A DNA stretch of 64,000 nucleotides from Bacillota bacterium (GTDB lineage: Bacteria > Bacillota > Clostridia > Lachnospirales > Lachnospiraceae), in NCBI GenBank assembly GCA_023457255.1, contig JAEWMB010000015.1, positions 15,992 to 79,991 on the forward strand, in the 5' to 3' direction. Of this stretch, positions 41,500 to 50,423 are shown in pieces (the first letter of the stretch is position 1; the number at the start of each line of letters is the position of its first letter). A program made the translations under genes and the position numbers. The notes below the pieces were generated by a model. That model saw nothing but the letters and a program-made list of their open reading frames with translations. It searched no databases and was not told the origin of the DNA.

Positions 41500-42357
41500 A
41501 TGAGATTTGTTATAGTCACAGGCATGTCAGGAGCTGGGAAAAGCTCGGTACTGAAGATGTTAGAAGACAGCAGTTATTTTTGCGTAGATAACTTACCAAT
41601 CCCATTTATCATGAAATTTGCGAGACTTGCGGTGAAGGAAAGTGCGAATATTACTAAAGTGGCGCTAGGAATCGATATACGCAGCGGTCAGGCATTAGAG
41701 GAACTTGGTAAAGTACTGGAGGATGTAAAATCAGCCGGTTATCAGTACGAAATTTTATTTCTTGAAGCCAGTACTGAAATCTTAGTAAAGCGCTACAAGG
41801 AAACGCGCAGAATGCATCCCTTGTCGGGAACCGGACGTGTGGATAAAGGCATTGAATTAGAACGTAAAAAGTTAAGATTTTTAAAAGAACGGGCAGATTA
41901 TATTATTGATACAAGCAGATTGCTTGTACGAGAATTAAAAACAGAGATAGATAATATATTTGTACAGGATGGTACCTATCGGAATTTCTTTATTACTGTG
42001 TTATCCTTCGGATTTAAATATGGATTGCCAAATGATGCGGATTTAGTCTTTGACGTGCGTTTCTTGGAAAATCCTTATTATATTTCTAAGTTAAAGCCAA
42101 AGACCGGAAATGAACCGGAGGTTCGAGAATTTGTACTTTCTTTAAAACAAACCGAAGAATTCTTAACAAAACTTATGGATATGCTATTATTCCTGATTCC
42201 AAATTATATTGCAGAGGGGAAAAACCAATTGGTAATTGGCATTGGCTGTACCGGGGGAAGGCATCGTTCGGTGGCATTGACGAATGAGATTGCAAGGCGA
42301 TTATCTGTTACAGAATACGGTGTGAAGGCAGAGCATAGGGACATTGAGAAGGGGTAG
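41500..42357 (+). CDS. rapZ: RapZ/YvcJ family nucleotide-binding protein
   Basis: A P-loop protein of the RapZ (YvcJ) family, which in Enterobacteria binds small RNAs controlling GlmS and in Bacillus is nucleotide-binding. In the 285 residues, Walker A GMSGAGKSS is near 9, the DNLP block (VDNLPIPFI) near 32, and the C-terminal GCTGGRHRSV near 248. I chose ATG 41500 because homologs begin MRFVIVTGMSG. Its ribosome site is ambiguous, as GGAGG at 41481 is 14 bases away. GTG 41488 is another option. rapZ, whiA and the HPr-like gene follow in order, as in Bacillus yvcJ-yvcL-crh; yvcK is absent here. Confidence 0.9.
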   Translation: MRFVIVTGMSGAGKSSVLKMLEDSSYFCVDNLPIPFIMKFARLAVKESANITKVALGIDIRSGQALEELGKVLEDVKSAGYQYEILFLEASTEILVKRYKETRRMHPLSGTGRVDKGIELERKKLRFLKERADYIIDTSRLLVRELKTEIDNIFVQDGTYRNFFITVLSFGFKYGLPNDADLVFDVRFLENPYYISKLKPKTGNEPEVREFVLSLKQTEEFLTKLMDMLLFLIPNYIAEGKNQLVIGIGCTGGRHRSVALTNEIARRLSVTEYGVKAEHRDIEKG

Positions 42358-42363
42358 AGGATT

Positions 42364-43305
42364 TTGTCATTTTCAAAAGAAGTTAAGGAAGAAATTGCAA
42401 AGCAGATAAGCAATGCGAGGCATTGTAGACTTGCAGAGATTGCAGCGCTTGTTAGTGCATGCGGTCATGTCAATCAAAAGGATAGAAGAATAAAAAACAT
42501 CGTTTTGCAGACAGAAAATATCATAGTTGCAAGAAAATACTTTACATTATTGAAAAAAACATTTAATATTAATACTGAAATTTTAATTAGAAAAAATAAG
42601 GCTGGAAAAAGCAGTTTGCTTTTCTTGCTCGTCGTAAAGCAACCAAAGCAAGTATCACTTTTATATCAGGCAGCGAAACTATCCCTGCACCAAGAATTAG
42701 GTGATAAGGCACTTGTAGTAGATTCTATTGTGGTACGAAATACTTGCTGTAAACGAGCTTTTGTACGAGGATTATTTTTGGCAGCAGGTTCCATGAGTGA
42801 TCCGGAGAAAACGTATCATTATGAGGTTGTATTTCCGGACTTAGAGCGTGCCGGTCAATTGCAAGAGATTATCAATTCCTTTCTCATAGAGGCAAAAATT
42901 GTACTTCGAAAGAAATATTACGTTGTCTATGTGAAAGAGGGTTCACAAATCGTTGATCTGCTAAATATTATGGAGGCTCATACCAGCCTGATGGATTTTG
43001 AGAATGTGAGAATCCTTAAGGAGATGAGAAACTCGATTAATCGGCAAGTGAACTGTGAAGCCGCTAACATTAACAAAACAGTAACAGCAGCGACAAAACA
43101 AATTGATGATATCCTATTTATAAGAGACACCATGGGATTTGACAACTTAACCGAAGGGTTAGCAGAGATTGCGGAGCTAAGAATTTCTTATCCTGAAAGC
43201 TCATTGAAGGAATTGGGGGCAATGTTGAATCCGCCGATTGGTAAATCAGGCGTGAATCACCGATTAAAAAAACTGTGTTGTATTGCGGATGGTCTTAGGC
43301 AATAA
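42364..43305 (+). CDS. whiA: DNA-binding protein WhiA
   Basis: A 313-residue homolog of the sporulation/cell-division regulator WhiA. The N-terminal half resembles LAGLIDADG folds but without nuclease residues (FVRGLFLAAGSMSDPEKTYHYE, about residue 136). The C-terminal helix-turn-helix contains LAEIAELRISYPESSLKELG (about 270). The start is TTG 42364 with AGAGG overlapping the rapZ stop, indicating translational coupling. GTKKR-type basic residues are scattered as expected. No sporulation gene is nearby, so the role here is likely in growth or division. Confidence 0.93.
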   Translation: MSFSKEVKEEIAKQISNARHCRLAEIAALVSACGHVNQKDRRIKNIVLQTENIIVARKYFTLLKKTFNINTEILIRKNKAGKSSLLFLLVVKQPKQVSLLYQAAKLSLHQELGDKALVVDSIVVRNTCCKRAFVRGLFLAAGSMSDPEKTYHYEVVFPDLERAGQLQEIINSFLIEAKIVLRKKYYVVYVKEGSQIVDLLNIMEAHTSLMDFENVRILKEMRNSINRQVNCEAANINKTVTAATKQIDDILFIRDTMGFDNLTEGLAEIAELRISYPESSLKELGAMLNPPIGKSGVNHRLKKLCCIADGLRQ

Positions 43306-43321
43306 AAGGAGGAAACAAGCG

Positions 43322-43579
43322 ATGATTTCTAAGAAAATTGTTATCAAAATACCAACAGGATTAGAGGCTAGACCGGTAGCGCTATTAGTTCAGGTAGCCA
43401 GCCAGTATGAAAGCAACGTCTATGTAGAGTGTGAAGACAAAAAAGTAAATGCGAAAAGTATTATGGGTATGATGAGTCTCGGGCTTCCGGCCGGAGAGGA
43501 AATCAATGTAATCGTGGATGGGTCCGATGAGGAAATAGCGATGGAAAACATTGAAAAGTATCTTTGTGGAGATAAATAG
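43322..43579 (+). CDS. Crh-like HPr family protein (His15 replaced by Glu)
   Basis: An 85-residue HPr-fold protein. HPr normally carries His15 (GIHARPA) phosphorylated by EI for sugar transport. Here the block reads GLEARPV, so Glu replaces the active His and PTS phosphotransfer should be impossible. The Ser46 region NAKSIMGMMSLGL is intact, so HPrK could modify it. This is the arrangement of Bacillus Crh, which has Gln at the position. rapZ-whiA-crh synteny supports the call. I chose ATG 43322 with AAAGGAGG at 43305-43312. Confidence 0.88.
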   Translation: MISKKIVIKIPTGLEARPVALLVQVASQYESNVYVECEDKKVNAKSIMGMMSLGLPAGEEINVIVDGSDEEIAMENIEKYLCGDK

Positions 43580-43588
43580 ATTTAGTGT

Positions 43589-43635
43589 AAGAGCTTTTGC
43601 AAACAGCGAGATATCTGGAGCAGAAGCTCTTTTCT
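43589..43635 (+). terminator. Terminator after the Crh-like gene
   Basis: AAGAGCTTTTGC (43589-43600) pairs with GCAGAAGCTCTT (43620-43631), one mismatch, followed by TTTC. Confidence 0.7.
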
Positions 43636-43659
43636 TATTTTATCCGATAAATATAAGCA

Positions 43660-43689
43660 TTGAGAAAACAGGCGTTCTAGTGTTATAAT
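43660..43689 (+). promoter_or_regulatory. Sigma-70-type promoter upstream of the small ORF and deacetylase
   Basis: TTGAGA (43660-43665), 18 bases, TATAAT (43684-43689). Confidence 0.6.
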
Positions 43690-43735
43690 GAAGATATCAT
43701 GAAGCTTCTTTAGCTTTTCAAGTGGGAGGACTCGA

Positions 43736-43801
43736 GTGAAAAATGTATCTTTTATAAAGAGATACAATCCTATTCGGATAAGCCAGACTTTTCTGAGATG
43801 A
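43736..43801 (+). CDS. Possible 21-residue leader peptide
   Basis: GTG 43736 starts a 21-codon ORF that ends at TGA 43799-43801. GGGAGG at 43724-43729 sits six bases upstream and the promoter at 43660-43689 is about 45 bases upstream. The product is basic and includes VSFIKRYNPIRIS. I know no homolog. It could be a leader peptide for the deacetylase, a free small protein, or chance. Confidence 0.35.
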   Translation: MKNVSFIKRYNPIRISQTFLR

Positions 43802-43914
43802 GGGGTGCTAACATGTAACTTCTATTAGAAATTTAAAAATAGACAGGCTTCTTATGAGATGGGTAACATAATAACACCGTTTTATTAACTATACGATAGG
43901 AACGGAGGGCATGG

Positions 43915-45297
43915 ATGGATAATCAGAAAAAAGCCAAAAGAAGTAAAATAACACTTCATAAGATTACAAAGATATTGATCGCAGAAGGACTCCTCCTTTC
44001 GGTACTCTTAATTGGTTTTGCTATGAAAAAGCTGTCGGAGCATAAAGAGGACCCGCCAGATAAAACAAAACCAGAGATTCAGATAGGAAATAATATTCCT
44101 CCAACTGTCGATCCGATAAAGGAATTAGAAAAAGAGCAGGAAGCAGAGCTTCAAAAGAGATTAAAGGAAGCCAATCGTTTGGCAGCAGGCTATGATTATG
44201 ACAAAGCCATCCATATGCTAAAATCGGAAGAAGGTTATGAAAATATGGAATCCTTTGGGAAGGCAATAAAAAGATTTGAAGAAGAAAAAGAGGCTCTCGT
44301 TCCTTTTGGTGCTTATAAATCTTCTGCCGAGGTCAGTCATCTGTTTTTTCACTCTTTAATTTATGATACCGGCAAAGCATTTGACGGTGAATATGACTCG
44401 AAGGGTTATAACTATTATATGGTAACCGTGAAAGAATTTAAGGAGATGCTGAAACAGTTATATGAAAATGACTATGTTTTAGTAAGTATCCACGATTTGG
44501 TGATTAAAGTCACAAAAGAAGATGGAACAATGGCATATCAGGATGGAGACATTTTATTGCCTCCCAACAAAAAGCCGTTTGTATTATCGCAGGACGATGT
44601 GAATTATTATGACTATATGGACGGAGATGGATTTGCCAGCCGTATGGTAATTGATGAAAATGGTAATCCCTCCGCTTTAATGATAAACGACGATGGAACT
44701 GCCTCAATCGGAGATTATGACATGGTGCCGATTGTTGAGCGTTTTATCGCAGAGCATCCTGATTTTTCTTATCGCGGAGCCAGAGGCATCATTGCACTGA
44801 CTGGCTATGAAGGAGCACTTGGTTATCGTACAGACCCCGCCTCTAAGAATTCCAAAACATATGAACAGGACAGGGAAACAGTAAAACAGGTAGCAAAAGT
44901 AATGAAGGAGCATGGATGGGAGTTTGCAAGCCATAGTAACGGACATCGTGATATGGGAGCCTGCACCGAGGAGTTTTTAAAAAAGGATACAAATAATTGG
45001 TTGAAATACGTAGGCTCCTTGGTTGGTGAAACAGATCTTTATATCTTTCCTTATGGCATCGATATTCAAAGCGGTGCAGGTGCCTATAACAATGCAAAGT
45101 TTCAATACCTGGACAGTGTTGGATTTCATTATTATTTTGGAGTATTTAAGGAGCCTTGGATACAGGTAAAAGATAATTATGTTCGTATGAGCCGCCGTGC
45201 TATCGATGGTCAGGCGATGCTTCAGTATCCTGCACGACTGACAGACTTATTTGATCTAGGTACGATGCTAGATGCTTCGAGACCTGCATTAGAATAA
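43915..45297 (+). CDS. Membrane-anchored polysaccharide deacetylase family protein
   Basis: A 460-residue NodB-fold protein. A hydrophobic N-terminal segment (about residues 20-36, LIAEGLLLSVLLIGFAM) is a membrane anchor. A charged coil follows at about 65-130. The NodB motifs are visible as LSQDDVNYY (about 222, where the usual TFDDG lies) and the zinc pair ASHSNGH (about 340). A long insertion lies between them. Peptidoglycan or another surface glycan is the probable target. ATG 43915 has GGAGG six bases upstream. A promoter and a possible leader peptide precede it. Confidence 0.8.
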   Translation: MDNQKKAKRSKITLHKITKILIAEGLLLSVLLIGFAMKKLSEHKEDPPDKTKPEIQIGNNIPPTVDPIKELEKEQEAELQKRLKEANRLAAGYDYDKAIHMLKSEEGYENMESFGKAIKRFEEEKEALVPFGAYKSSAEVSHLFFHSLIYDTGKAFDGEYDSKGYNYYMVTVKEFKEMLKQLYENDYVLVSIHDLVIKVTKEDGTMAYQDGDILLPPNKKPFVLSQDDVNYYDYMDGDGFASRMVIDENGNPSALMINDDGTASIGDYDMVPIVERFIAEHPDFSYRGARGIIALTGYEGALGYRTDPASKNSKTYEQDRETVKQVAKVMKEHGWEFASHSNGHRDMGACTEEFLKKDTNNWLKYVGSLVGETDLYIFPYGIDIQSGAGAYNNAKFQYLDSVGFHYYFGVFKEPWIQVKDNYVRMSRRAIDGQAMLQYPARLTDLFDLGTMLDASRPALE

Positions 45298-45337
45298 AAT
45301 GAAAAAATTTTAAAGGTTTGTTATAAGATTTGTGTTC

Positions 45338-45391
45338 GCGCTGCAGCAATCTTGAAGAGGATATTGGCAGCGCAGAAATGAGGAGATTATG
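45338..45391 (+). repeat. Pre-start hairpin element, copy 8 (before dnaE)
   Basis: GCGCTGC (45338-45344) pairs with GCAGCGC (45367-45373), extended by inner CAAT/ATTG, followed directly by AGAAATGAGGAG and ATG 45389. This is the longest stem of the set. Confidence 0.65.
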
Positions 45392-48300
45392 AGTTTTACA
45401 CATTTGCATGTGCATACGGAGTTTAGTCTCTTGGATGGCTCCGGTAAGATAAAGGAAATGGCTGCTCAGGCTAAAAAACTAGGGATGGATGCACTGGCAA
45501 TTACGGATCATGGAGTTATGTACGGAGTTATCGACTTCTATCGTGCTTGTTTGACAGAAGGAATAAAGCCAATCATTGGCTGCGAAGTATATGTTGCACC
45601 AAACTCCAGGTTTGATAAGGAAGGCAGTGCCAGTGAGGAACGATACCATCATTTGGTTTTACTGGCGGAGAATGATATCGGATATCATAATCTAATAAAA
45701 ATTGTATCAAAGGGCTTTACCGAAGGCTTTTATTATAAACCGAGAGTAGATTACGAATTATTAAAGGAATACAGTGAAGGTATTATAGCATTGTCTGCAT
45801 GTCTTGCCGGAGAAGTTGCCGTAATGCTCCGAAGAAATTTTTATGAGGAAGCAAAAGTGTCAGCCTTAAAGCTTCAGGATATTTTTGGTGTTCATAGTTT
45901 CTTTTTGGAATTACAAGACCATGGTTATCCGGAACAAAAGTCGGTGAATCAAGGCTTACTTAGAATCAGTGAAGAAACAGGGATTCCATTGGTAGCAACC
46001 AATGATATCCACTATACGTATGATACAGATGAAACTGCCCATGATATTTTACTTTGTATCCAAACGCAGAAGAAAGTATCAGATGAGAATCGTATGAGGT
46101 ATGAAGGCGGTCAGTTTTACATGAAATCTCCTGCGGAGATGAGCGAATTATTCCCATATGCACCGGAAGCGCTTCAGAATACAGAGGAGATAGCAAAACG
46201 TTGTAATGTAACAATTGAGTTTGGACAGTATAAACTTCCAAAATATGATGTGCCTGTCTCTTATGCGACAAGCCCTGAGAATGCAAGCCCTAGCGGCAAG
46301 GGCTCCATCATTGCAAATCCTGATTCCAGTGCAAGCCTTGATCTCATTGCAGGACATGATATCGATTCAAGCCCTGACATTATGGCTAGGAATTACTTAA
46401 GGAAGCTTTGTGAAGAAGGTTTAGTACGCCGATATAAGGAACCTTCAGAGGAGCTTTGGGAGAGATTAAATTATGAACTTGAGACAATTGAGAACATGGG
46501 ATTTGTCGATTATTTCTTGATTGTCTGGGATTTTATCAAATATGCGAAAGACAATGATATCATTGTAGGTCCCGGAAGGGGCAGCGCTGCAGGAAGTGTT
46601 GTTTCTTACTGTCTGGAGATCACGAATATTGACCCAATCAAATATAGCCTATTGTTTGAACGATTTCTTAATCCGGAGCGGCTTACGATGCCGGATATTG
46701 ATATTGATTTTTGCTTTGAACGTCGTCAGGAAGTTATTGATTATGTAGTATCTAAGTATGGAAAAGACCGGGTAGTTCAGATTGTAACATTTGGGACAAT
46801 GGCGGCAAGGGCGGTAATCCGTGATGTCGGTCGTGCACTGGATATGCCTTATGCATCGGTCGATGTGGTTGCTAAGATGATTCCTACGGAGCTTGGGATT
46901 ACCATTGAAAAGGCACTTATGATAAATACGGATTTAAGAAAGCTTTATGATTCTGATCCTGAAGTGATGCATTTGATTGATATGTCAAAGCGATTAGAGG
47001 GGTTACCTCGTCATACTTCCATGCATGCAGCAGGCGTGGTTATCAGTAATGCGCCGGCAGATGAGTATGTTCCGTTATCCAGGTCTTCGGATGATTCCAT
47101 TACTACTCAGTTTACAATGACAACTTTAGAGGAACTTGGATTACTAAAAATGGACTTTTTAGGTCTTCGTACCTTAACGGTAATCCAAAATGCAGTATTG
47201 CTTGTGAATCAAGCGAAAGCCGGCAAAGGAGAGCAGGAGAATTATCTAGACATCGACGGGATAGACTATAATGATTCCAAAGTATTAGACTTAATCTCTT
47301 CCGGAAAAACAGAAGGTATCTTTCAGCTTGAAAGTTCTGGAATGAAGAGTTTCATGAAGGAGTTAAAGCCGCAGAACCTTGAAGATATCATCGCCGGTAT
47401 TTCCTTATATCGTCCAGGTCCGATGGATTTTATACCAAAATACATTCAAGGGAAAAATAATCAGGGAAGTATTCAGTATGAGTGCAAGGAACTGGAACCA
47501 ATCTTATCTCCAACCTATGGTTGTATCGTATATCAGGAACAGGTTATGCAGATTGTTCGTGAACTTGCAGGATATAGTTTTGGACGAAGTGACCTGGTTC
47601 GCCGTGCAATGTCAAAAAAGAAGACATCGGTTATGGAGAAGGAAAGACAAAGCTTTGTATATGGCAATAAAGAAGAAGGGGTTCCTGGGTGTATTGCAAA
47701 AGGGATTTCGGAGACTGTCGCCAATCATATCTTTGATGAAATGACAGACTTTGCAAAGTATGCCTTTAATAAATCACATGCGGCGGCTTATGCAGTAGTA
47801 TCCTATCAAACCGCATACCTAAAGTATTACTATCCCGTAGAATTCATGGCGGCATTGATGACTTCTGTAATTGATAATCCAAGTAAGGTAGCGGAATATA
47901 TCTATACTTGCCGCCAGATGGGAATTAAACTTTTACCGCCGGATATTAATGATGGATTTGCTACGTTTACGGTAAGTGGTAAAAACATCCGATATGGGCT
48001 CTCAGCCATTAAGGGGCTTGGAAGGCCGGTGATTGATGCATTGGTGCAGGAAAGATTGGAGAAGGGTCCGTATCTTAATTTAAAGGATTTTGCATCAAGG
48101 CTTTCCGGAAAAGAAGTGAACAAACGAACGATAGAAAGCTTCATCAAATCAGGTGCCTTTGATAGTATGCCAGGCACAAGAAAGCAGTTGATGCATGTCT
48201 ATGTGCAAGTATTGGATGGAGTTAGCCAGGAAAAGAAGAGGGCTATGACGGGGCAGATGAGCTTGTTTGATCTTGATGGTGATGCTAAGGTTTTAAATGA

Positions 48301-48982
48301 GGAAATTATTTTTCCGGAAGTAGGAGAATATACGAAAGAAGAACTACTTGCATTTGAGAAGGAAGTGCTAGGCATCTATGTTAGCGGCCATCCCCTCGAA
48401 GCATATGAGCAAATGCTAAAAAGAAATGCTACCGCAAATACCTCGGATTTTATCATCGATGAGGAAACAAATGCGGTAAAAGTGATGGATGGTGATACGG
48501 TAACGGTTGGCGGCATGATAACCTCCCGAACATTAAAGACAACGAGAACGAACTCCATTATGGCATTTATTACTTTGGAAGATATGTTTGGTGCGATGGA
48601 GGTTATTATTTTTCCACGTGATTATGAGAAGTATAAGTACACCTTGGAACTTGATAATCGAGTATTTATCAAAGGAAAAGCCGCAGTAGAGGAGGATAAG
48701 CCTGCAAAGCTAATCTGCCAATCGATTACGCCATTTTCGGAGATCAATAAAGAACTATGGATAAAGTTTCCGGACAAAGAAGCTTTTTCAAACAAAGAAA
48801 AGGAATTATATGAAATCATAAGGAATTATGATGGTAACGATCGTATTACAGTATATTGCGAGAAGGAAAAAGCAATCAAAAAATTACCGCCAAGCCAAAG
48901 CGTTTTAATAGAAGAGGAACTGCTTGAGAATCTAAGAAATGTTTTTTCCGAAGGGAATTTAAGGATTGTAGAGAAATTATAA
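45389..48982 (+). CDS. dnaE: DNA polymerase III alpha subunit, DnaE type
   Basis: A replicative C-family polymerase of 1197 residues. The N-terminal PHP domain shows FTHLHVHTEFSLLDGSGKI and ITDHGVMYG. The palm has GPGRGSAAGS (about 393) and MPDIDIDFC (about 434), the Asp pair of the active site. The later AYAVVSYQTAYLKYYYP block, a helix-hairpin-helix region and an OB domain (TVGGMITSRTL, about 1032) are present. Between PHP and palm, around residues 290-330, there is a Ser/Pro-rich insert (NASPSGKGS...SSPDIM) not in typical DnaE. AGGAG precedes ATG 45389. The gene is next to pfkA, a common Firmicutes pairing. Confidence 0.95.
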   Translation: MSFTHLHVHTEFSLLDGSGKIKEMAAQAKKLGMDALAITDHGVMYGVIDFYRACLTEGIKPIIGCEVYVAPNSRFDKEGSASEERYHHLVLLAENDIGYHNLIKIVSKGFTEGFYYKPRVDYELLKEYSEGIIALSACLAGEVAVMLRRNFYEEAKVSALKLQDIFGVHSFFLELQDHGYPEQKSVNQGLLRISEETGIPLVATNDIHYTYDTDETAHDILLCIQTQKKVSDENRMRYEGGQFYMKSPAEMSELFPYAPEALQNTEEIAKRCNVTIEFGQYKLPKYDVPVSYATSPENASPSGKGSIIANPDSSASLDLIAGHDIDSSPDIMARNYLRKLCEEGLVRRYKEPSEELWERLNYELETIENMGFVDYFLIVWDFIKYAKDNDIIVGPGRGSAAGSVVSYCLEITNIDPIKYSLLFERFLNPERLTMPDIDIDFCFERRQEVIDYVVSKYGKDRVVQIVTFGTMAARAVIRDVGRALDMPYASVDVVAKMIPTELGITIEKALMINTDLRKLYDSDPEVMHLIDMSKRLEGLPRHTSMHAAGVVISNAPADEYVPLSRSSDDSITTQFTMTTLEELGLLKMDFLGLRTLTVIQNAVLLVNQAKAGKGEQENYLDIDGIDYNDSKVLDLISSGKTEGIFQLESSGMKSFMKELKPQNLEDIIAGISLYRPGPMDFIPKYIQGKNNQGSIQYECKELEPILSPTYGCIVYQEQVMQIVRELAGYSFGRSDLVRRAMSKKKTSVMEKERQSFVYGNKEEGVPGCIAKGISETVANHIFDEMTDFAKYAFNKSHAAAYAVVSYQTAYLKYYYPVEFMAALMTSVIDNPSKVAEYIYTCRQMGIKLLPPDINDGFATFTVSGKNIRYGLSAIKGLGRPVIDALVQERLEKGPYLNLKDFASRLSGKEVNKRTIESFIKSGAFDSMPGTRKQLMHVYVQVLDGVSQEKKRAMTGQMSLFDLDGDAKVLNEEIIFPEVGEYTKEELLAFEKEVLGIYVSGHPLEAYEQMLKRNATANTSDFIIDEETNAVKVMDGDTVTVGGMITSRTLKTTRTNSIMAFITLEDMFGAMEVIIFPRDYEKYKYTLELDNRVFIKGKAAVEEDKPAKLICQSITPFSEINKELWIKFPDKEAFSNKEKELYEIIRNYDGNDRITVYCEKEKAIKKLPPSQSVLIEEELLENLRNVFSEGNLRIVEKL

Positions 48983-49397
48983 TTTTTCGGAAATAATAAC
49001 CATTTAATGGGATGAAAAATTTTGAAAGAAATGTAAGCACTTTCATTGGAAAACCAAAGCCAAAGTATCAAAAAAACCTCATGTTTTCGCATATTTTCGC
49101 ATAAAATGCTATTGAAAAAAAGCAATGGATAGATTACAATATACGCAGATAAAAGGAAAAAATTATCCAAGACAAGGGTGTCAGGGCAGATTGCCGAAAG
49201 GAACCTTGTCTTGTGTTTATAGCAAGGGAGATTTGAGGGATTTCCCTTGTAAACATTACCTAAAATGGCAGTTATCAAATCCTAATCACCGTACGAATTC
49301 ATTTGACATTCGAGTGGAATCTTAGGAGTGCCATGTAAGCGTATGTGAACCGGATAAGAATTTTATACAAAATCATATAAATTCTGGAGGTAATACT
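48983..49397. other. 415-base intergenic region between dnaE and pfkA
   Basis: Two strong hairpins occupy the middle: CAAGACAAGG (49168-49177) with CCTTGTCTTG (49204-49213), enclosing GGCA-GAT-TGCC, and CAAGGGA (49223-49229) with TCCCTTG (49243-49249). Neither has a T tract. I see no convincing promoter or ORF; a 66-codon frame over the hairpins lacks a ribosome site. Confidence 0.5.
49168..49249 (+). promoter_or_regulatory. Structured leader upstream of pfkA
   Basis: Two adjacent hairpins (10 and 7 perfect pairs), separated by TGTTTATAG, lie 150-230 bases before pfkA. They match no riboswitch class I can recall. Confidence 0.4.
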
Positions 49398-50423
49398 ATG
49401 ACAAGTGCGAAGGAAGTAATGTCAGGGCAGTTGGGTGCTTCAAGTGACGTTACAAACAAGGTAAAGACAATTGGTATATTAACAAGCGGCGGAGACGCTC
49501 CTGGTATGAATGCTGCTATCCGTGCGGTGGTACGTACCGCATTAGCGAATGGATTAGAGGTAAAGGGCATTCGCAGAGGGTTCACAGGTCTTTTGGAAGA
49601 AGACATTGTGGATATGGACGCAAAGAGTGTGTCGGATATCATCCAGCGCGGTGGTACGATCTTATATACAGCTCGCTGTCCTGAATTTATGACAAAAGAA
49701 GGTCAGGATAAAGGTGCAGAAATTTGTAAGAAACATGGTATTGATGGCTTGGTAGTCATTGGCGGTGATGGTTCTTTCCAGGGTGCGAAGCAATTAGCGG
49801 CAAGGGGGATCAACACAGTAGGTCTTCCGGGAACCATTGACCTTGATATAGCTTGTACAGATTACACGATTGGCTTTGATACGGCGGTGAATACAGCAAT
49901 GGAATCCATCGATAAGGTTCGTGATACCTCAACTTCTCATGAACGCTGCAGCATTATTGAAGTTATGGGCAGAAATGCCGGGTACATTGCATTATGGTGT
50001 GGTATCGCAAATGGTGCGGAAGATGTTCTCACCACAGAGCGTTATGACCATGATGAGCAGAGAATAATCAATAACATAGTTGAGAAGCGCAAGGTCGGTA
50101 AGAAGCATCACATTATTGTAAATGCAGAAGGTATTGGTGATTCCTACGGAATGGCAAAAAGAATTGAAGCTGCTACTGGTATGGAAGCGCGGGCAACTAT
50201 TATTGGACATATTCAGCGTGGCGGCAGTCCAACTTGCAAGGACCGTGTTTATGCGTCCGCTATGGGAGCAAAAGCTGTGGATATTCTAAGCAGAGGCGGC
50301 AGTAACCGTGTTGTTGCGTATAAGCATGGTGAGTTTGTAGACTATGATATCAATGAGGCTCTTGCAATGAAAAAGGATTTGGATGAGTACTTATATCAGA
50401 TGTCAAAGAAATTATCAAGATAA
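49398..50423 (+). CDS. pfkA: 6-phosphofructokinase, ATP-type
   Basis: Phosphorylates fructose-6-phosphate to the 1,6-bisphosphate. The 341 residues include an N-terminal extension of about 20 before the usual start (KVKTIGILTSGGDAPGMN, about residue 22). GGDGSFQGA (about 120) has the Gly that marks ATP rather than pyrophosphate use. The catalytic block reads TIDLDIACTD instead of TIDNDI.GTD (about 147), and MGRNAGYIAL (about 190) follows. GGAGG precedes ATG 49398. Next to dnaE, as in many Firmicutes. Confidence 0.94.
   Translation: MTSAKEVMSGQLGASSDVTNKVKTIGILTSGGDAPGMNAAIRAVVRTALANGLEVKGIRRGFTGLLEEDIVDMDAKSVSDIIQRGGTILYTARCPEFMTKEGQDKGAEICKKHGIDGLVVIGGDGSFQGAKQLAARGINTVGLPGTIDLDIACTDYTIGFDTAVNTAMESIDKVRDTSTSHERCSIIEVMGRNAGYIALWCGIANGAEDVLTTERYDHDEQRIINNIVEKRKVGKKHHIIVNAEGIGDSYGMAKRIEAATGMEARATIIGHIQRGGSPTCKDRVYASAMGAKAVDILSRGGSNRVVAYKHGEFVDYDINEALAMKKDLDEYLYQMSKKLSR

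Noticed and set aside
43643..43650. TCCGATAA resembling a sigma-28 -10 box
   Set aside because: No TAAA-like -35 at 15-16 bases upstream; the region is the tail of a terminator.
49125..49325. 66-codon ORF over the hairpins before pfkA
   Set aside because: No ribosome site, and its sequence is dictated by two perfect inverted repeats.
49301..49330. TTGACA upstream of pfkA
   Set aside because: No -10-like hexamer at 16-18 bases.
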